A stretch of 64,000 nucleotides of DNA from an uncultured Myxococcaceae bacterium (GTDB taxonomy: Bacteria; Myxococcota_A; Polyangia; Polyangiales; Ga0077539), in contig CAMFHP010000028.1 in NCBI GenBank assembly GCA_945952225.1, forward strand, positions 1 to 64,000, read 5' to 3'. The notes beneath the pieces are model-generated. The model searched no databases, had not been told where the DNA came from, and saw nothing but the letters and a program-made list of their open reading frames with translations. This document shows, piece by piece, positions 61,016 through 64,000 of this stretch; position 1 is the first letter of the stretch; every line of letters begins with the position of its first letter. Both the position numbers and the translations under genes were made by a program.

Positions 61016-62191
61016 CTACGCGGGGGGCGTGGAGTCGAGCGCGGCCTCGGCCGCCTCGGCCTCCTTCACGCGGCGTTCGAGCACGTCGGTGCCCAGGTAG
61101 CGGAAGATGTACGTGCCCCCCACGAACATGCAGAGAAAGAGCGCGAGGAGCCGCCAGAGCACCAGGTACGGGAGCTCATACACGCCCGTGACCCACGGCG
61201 ACATGATGCGGTTCGAGCCCGTCTCGGCGATGCCCGACGCGCCGGGCGTGGGCGAGAGGTAGAGCGCGAAGTTCAAGAGCGCCTGCACGAGGATCACCTG
61301 CACCACGGGCGGCCCGACGGTGACGTACTGCGAGGGCGTCGTCGGGATGCCGAGGCCGCGGAGGATGAAGTACGACACCGCGAAGCGCGCGCAGAAGAAC
61401 CCGAAGGTGAGCAGCAGCGCCGCCGCCACCGCGTGCTTGCCCGAGCGCACGTAGACCATGAAGCCCTCGTGCACGCGGTCGACGCTCGCCACGAGCCGCG
61501 CCGTCGTCGCACCCGGCTTCGCCCACGGCGCATCGCGCAGCGACGCGAAGCGCTCGATGCGGGTCACCGCGCGGAGGAGCGACTGCGCGACGGGACCGAG
61601 CGCGCGTCCCGCGATGCCGAAGAGGCGCTTGAGCAGCGGCGGGTGCAGCACGCAGAGCATCAGCGCGACGAAGGCGCTGCCGAACACCGCCGCGCTGAAC
61701 CCGAGGAGGTACTCGAACTGCTCGGCGCCGGGGAGCTGGAGGTGCCCCGTCATGCGCAGCGCGAGCATGGTCGAGGCCGTCACGAGAAAGAACGTGATGG
61801 TGCAGAAGGCCGTGAGGAGTTCCGCGGTCGCGATGGCGGCGAAGGGCATGCCGCCTTCGACGAGCACGGCGACCTGCGAGATGGGCGCGCCGAGCTGACC
61901 GGGGGTGATGCCGCCGACGAACATCAGCACGAACTCCGACGCGATGGCCGTGCGCGGCGTGAGCTGCGGGCAGAGCACGCGACCGAGCACCCACATGCGA
62001 AGGCCGCCGCAGACGCCCTCCTGCAACGCGAGGAGCGCCGCCGCCGCGAGCCACCCCCAGTGCACGTGCTGGAGGCCCGCCGCGAGGTTGCCCTGCTGCT
62101 TCGAGATGGCGCGGTAGAGGATCGTCGCGAAGGTCACCAGCGTGATCGCGACCACGAGCTGGATGCCGCGGATGAGGGAGGCGCGGTTCAC
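61016..62191 (-). CDS. UPF0104/LPG-synthase-TM-type flippase-like membrane protein
   Basis: This 391-residue integral membrane protein has eight to nine hydrophobic helices. The conserved motifs of the UPF0104/lysylphosphatidylglycerol-synthase-TM family are present: SEFVLMFVGGITPGQLGAP, and LYLSPTPGASGIAETGSN near residue 315. Members flip or modify membrane lipids. It is 60 bp before the di-iron gene and 19 bp after the CDP-alcohol phosphotransferase gene, so a lipid-head-group pathway is suggested. No synthase domain is attached. Confidence 0.85.
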   Translation of the reverse strand: MNRASLIRGIQLVVAITLVTFATILYRAISKQQGNLAAGLQHVHWGWLAAAALLALQEGVCGGLRMWVLGRVLCPQLTPRTAIASEFVLMFVGGITPGQLGAPISQVAVLVEGGMPFAAIATAELLTAFCTITFFLVTASTMLALRMTGHLQLPGAEQFEYLLGFSAAVFGSAFVALMLCVLHPPLLKRLFGIAGRALGPVAQSLLRAVTRIERFASLRDAPWAKPGATTARLVASVDRVHEGFMVYVRSGKHAVAAALLLTFGFFCARFAVSYFILRGLGIPTTPSQYVTVGPPVVQVILVQALLNFALYLSPTPGASGIAETGSNRIMSPWVTGVYELPYLVLWRLLALFLCMFVGGTYIFRYLGTDVLERRVKEAEAAEAALDSTPPA

Positions 62192-62210
62192 GGTGGAATG
62201 GGCGTGTCGC

Positions 62211-63233
62211 CTACGCGGCCTGACGGGCGGCGCCTTCGCGCTCCTCGATGCTCGCGATGCCCCTGCGCGCGGCCTGCACCGAGCACACGGCGTAGCCCGC
62301 GCACACGAGGCCCGCGAGGCCCACGCCCTGCTCGGCGGTGAGCGTCACGCCCGCGTGGCGCAGCACGATGTAGCCCACCATCGAGGCGAGGCCCACGAGG
62401 AGCGCGGGCTCCACCTGCGCGGGCTCTCCCGCGAGGCGGCGCGAGAGCATGCGCGCGCCCCAGAACACGTTGACGGCCATCGCGATCGAGACCGCCGCGA
62501 GCGTCGAGAGCAGGTGCATGCAGCCCGCCGCGAGGATCGCGCCGTGCGTCGCGAGAAAGGCCAGCGCGGGCGTCACCGGACGCTTCGCAGCGGCCACACG
62601 TTGGATGCCGCGCACCATGCCGAAGACGATCGTCGCGAGGGGCCACACGTGGAGAAAATGCCAGAAGGTCACGGGCCCCACGTGGATGCGGTGGAGCACG
62701 TCGACGCCCATCACCGCGTCGAGCACCATGATGCCCGAGAGCACCATCACCGACTCGACCTGGTTGAGGAGTCCGAGGCGAAAGATGCCGGTCTCGGTCT
62801 GCTCCCAGCAGGTGAGCGAGGCCGCGCCGGGGATGATGATGCTCAGCACGATGGCCCACTCGTGCGACGAGTCGATCGCGAGCACCGTCATCAGCGCGAT
62901 GTAGACCGTGTTGAGCACGTCGAGGCCGTGGTCGAGAAACTCGCCGAACGCGCTCGACTGCTTCGTGCGACGCGCGTGCGCGCCGTCGGCGTTGTCGGCC
63001 CAGTTGTAGAGCTGGAGCAGCAGCATCGACGCGATGAACACCCAGCCCTGGCGCGGTCGCAGGAACACCAGCAGCGCCACCGCCGCGAGGTTCACCACGT
63101 GGCCAAAGTGCGTGATCGTGTTCGGGTGCACGCGGGCCGGAATGAACGGCAGCGTGGGCTCGACCGCGAAGCGCTTGTAGTACGGCAGAAGGATCGATCG
63201 ATCGTCTGCCTGATAGACCAGTGGCTTCTCCAT
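62211..63233 (-). CDS. CDP-alcohol phosphotransferase (CEPT-like motif)
   Basis: This 340-residue membrane enzyme contains the full CDP-alcohol phosphotransferase signature DxxDG-xx-AR-x8-G-xxx-D-xxx-D at 80-105 (Asp80, Asp83, Arg88, Gly97, Asp101, Asp105). The stretch DGAHARRTKQSSAFGEFLDHG is nearer to eukaryotic choline/ethanolamine phosphotransferases than to bacterial PgsA or PssA. It likely moves a phospho-alcohol from CDP-alcohol to a lipid acceptor. About nine membrane helices follow. First gene of a trio with the flippase-like and di-iron genes. Confidence 0.88.
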   Translation of the reverse strand: MEKPLVYQADDRSILLPYYKRFAVEPTLPFIPARVHPNTITHFGHVVNLAAVALLVFLRPRQGWVFIASMLLLQLYNWADNADGAHARRTKQSSAFGEFLDHGLDVLNTVYIALMTVLAIDSSHEWAIVLSIIIPGAASLTCWEQTETGIFRLGLLNQVESVMVLSGIMVLDAVMGVDVLHRIHVGPVTFWHFLHVWPLATIVFGMVRGIQRVAAAKRPVTPALAFLATHGAILAAGCMHLLSTLAAVSIAMAVNVFWGARMLSRRLAGEPAQVEPALLVGLASMVGYIVLRHAGVTLTAEQGVGLAGLVCAGYAVCSVQAARRGIASIEEREGAARQAA

Positions 63234-63334
63234 CGCGCGCGGAGAATGCCCGTGCGCTCCGTGGGGCGCAACGTTGCGACGGGTGCGCATCGCGCGTGGC
63301 AACCGCTGCGAAACGGGCTTCGCGCCGCGGGGCG

Positions 63335-64000
63335 CTACTCGGTCGCGAGGAGCGTGAAGCAGAACTGGCGGGCGCCCGCGTTGGCCGTCGTCACGCGCAT
63401 CGTCGCGCGCGCAGGCCGCGCGGGAAGGTCGATGCGAAAGGGCGTGAGTCCCTTGCGGTTCGTCGCGGCCATCGTGCGAACGAGGGGCGGCGCGCCTTCG
63501 AGGAGCACTTCGAAGCGCAGGTCGACGGGCGATCCCTCGGGGTGGTAGCCGCCGTCGTCGATGCCGTAGGTGCCCACGAGCGCGCGCGCCGGCGGAAGGT
63601 TCGCGAAGTCGACGAGGAGGGCGCCGTCGGCCTGCGGGTGCGCGAAGATGCAGCGCTGCTCGACGCCGTCGAAGTGGTGGGGTTCGGCGACGAGGGAGTT
63701 CCATGGTGGTCCGTGGCACACGAGGCGTCCCGCATCGGGGGGACACGGCCCGTTGTCGACGCCGCCCTCGCGACGTGCGGAGACCCCATCGCCGAGCGCG
63801 TCGAGCGCGTTCCACGTGACGCGCGAGAGGTGGCCCGCGGCGATCTCCCAGCGGCGCACGCGCACGTCGCCGTGAAAGGGCTCCGCGGCCCCGAGGCGCG
63901 CATAGAACGGCCCCAGCGCCGACTCGCGTGGCGCGAGCACATAGAGCCGCTGCACGCCCGTCAGGTCGTCGAGCGGAGGCACACCCCACAGCGCCGGCGT
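63335..64000 (-). CDS. Protein of unknown family, 5' end cut by window edge
   Basis: The frame is open to the right edge, so only the C-terminal ~220 residues are seen. It contains strands and Gly/Pro turns, such as RRWEIAAGHLSRVTWNALD and ALVGTYGIDDGGYHPEGSP, and ends in LTPFRIDLPARP and ARQFCFTLLATE, a beta-sandwich-like finish. There is no catalytic motif. A similar tail is common in periplasmic carbohydrate-binding or sugar-membrane-protein C-termini. It is 101 bp before the CDP-alcohol phosphotransferase gene on the same strand. Confidence 0.5.
   Translation of the reverse strand, partial: TPALWGVPPLDDLTGVQRLYVLAPRESALGPFYARLGAAEPFHGDVRVRRWEIAAGHLSRVTWNALDALGDGVSARREGGVDNGPCPPDAGRLVCHGPPWNSLVAEPHHFDGVEQRCIFAHPQADGALLVDFANLPPARALVGTYGIDDGGYHPEGSPVDLRFEVLLEGAPPLVRTMAATNRKGLTPFRIDLPARPARATMRVTTANAGARQFCFTLLATE

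Noticed and set aside
55634..62341. An open frame of over 2,200 codons on the + strand
   Set aside because: It lies opposite eight well-supported minus-strand genes; long antisense frames are expected at this GC content, and its composition is Arg/His/Ala-rich with no domain.
1..64000. tRNA, rRNA or known riboswitch genes
   Set aside because: No T-arm/anticodon-like pattern or rRNA-like stretch was found by eye; covariance models were not available.

Overview
The window is a stretch of very GC-rich, gene-dense chromosome from a Gram-negative bacterium, most probably a Myxococcota member of the Polyangia/Sandaracinus type. This is inferred from many predicted lipoproteins with Asp/Ala-rich linkers behind the lipobox, a MYXO-CTERM-like tail (gene ending at 52146), a Ser/Thr kinase-PilZ fusion, RCC1-like, PQQ-like and Cys-rich surface proteins, and an OmpA protein with thrombospondin type 3 repeats. 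I found no rRNA, tRNA, CRISPR array, transposase or phage gene.

Layout. 1-8.2 kb: HEAT-repeat protein (cut by the left edge), L,D-transpeptidase lipoprotein, membrane histidine kinase, a macro-domain-like protein with a small partner, an LpqC-type esterase and an RCC1-like lipoprotein. 8.2-12.6 kb: scramblase-like protein, phospholipase C, and a DUF4375-like/PD-(D/E)XK-like pair. 12.6-19.7 kb: a coherent cluster built around a tubulin/FtsZ-like GTPase, with three membrane proteins (one an alkaline-phosphatase-superfamily enzyme), a 630-residue unknown protein and a divergently read VWA protein. It resembles the FtsZl-type membrane-remodelling neighbourhoods described computationally. 19.8-29.1 kb: beta-barrel protein, MFS carrier, two tandem TMTC-like glycosyltransferases, a zinc-ribbon lipoprotein and a large Cys-rich repeat lipoprotein.

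29.1-33.8 kb looks accessory: a histone-H1-like Lys-rich repeat protein, then a tight three-gene operon (DUF262 protein, DUF3696-type AAA ATPase, unknown third protein) that looks like an anti-phage or restriction-type module, followed upstream by a noncoding array of about twelve 21-bp repeats. 33.8-43.1 kb: paired zinc-ribbon/jelly-roll proteins, a glycoside hydrolase-like lipoprotein, thrA, a spermidine-synthase-like membrane protein, queD and a DUF4397 lipoprotein. A 157-bp palindromic MITE-like element sits at 43182-43338, directly after the OmpA/TSP3 gene.

45.4-52.1 kb (+ strand): enoyl-CoA hydratase-like protein, FGE-domain lipoprotein, serpin-like lipoprotein, transglutaminase-like/TPR lipoprotein, a PaaZ/BoxD-type aldehyde dehydrogenase and a 52-residue membrane protein. 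From 52.1 kb to the right edge everything is on the minus strand: MYXO-CTERM protein, kinase-PilZ, saccharopine dehydrogenase, GH13 enzyme, PQQ-like lipoprotein, VKOR-DsbA fusion, and a lipid-flavoured group (ferritin-like/acyl-ACP desaturase-like di-iron protein, UPF0104 flippase-like protein, CDP-alcohol phosphotransferase with a eukaryote-like motif).

Functions are family-level readings made by eye. No database search was run.
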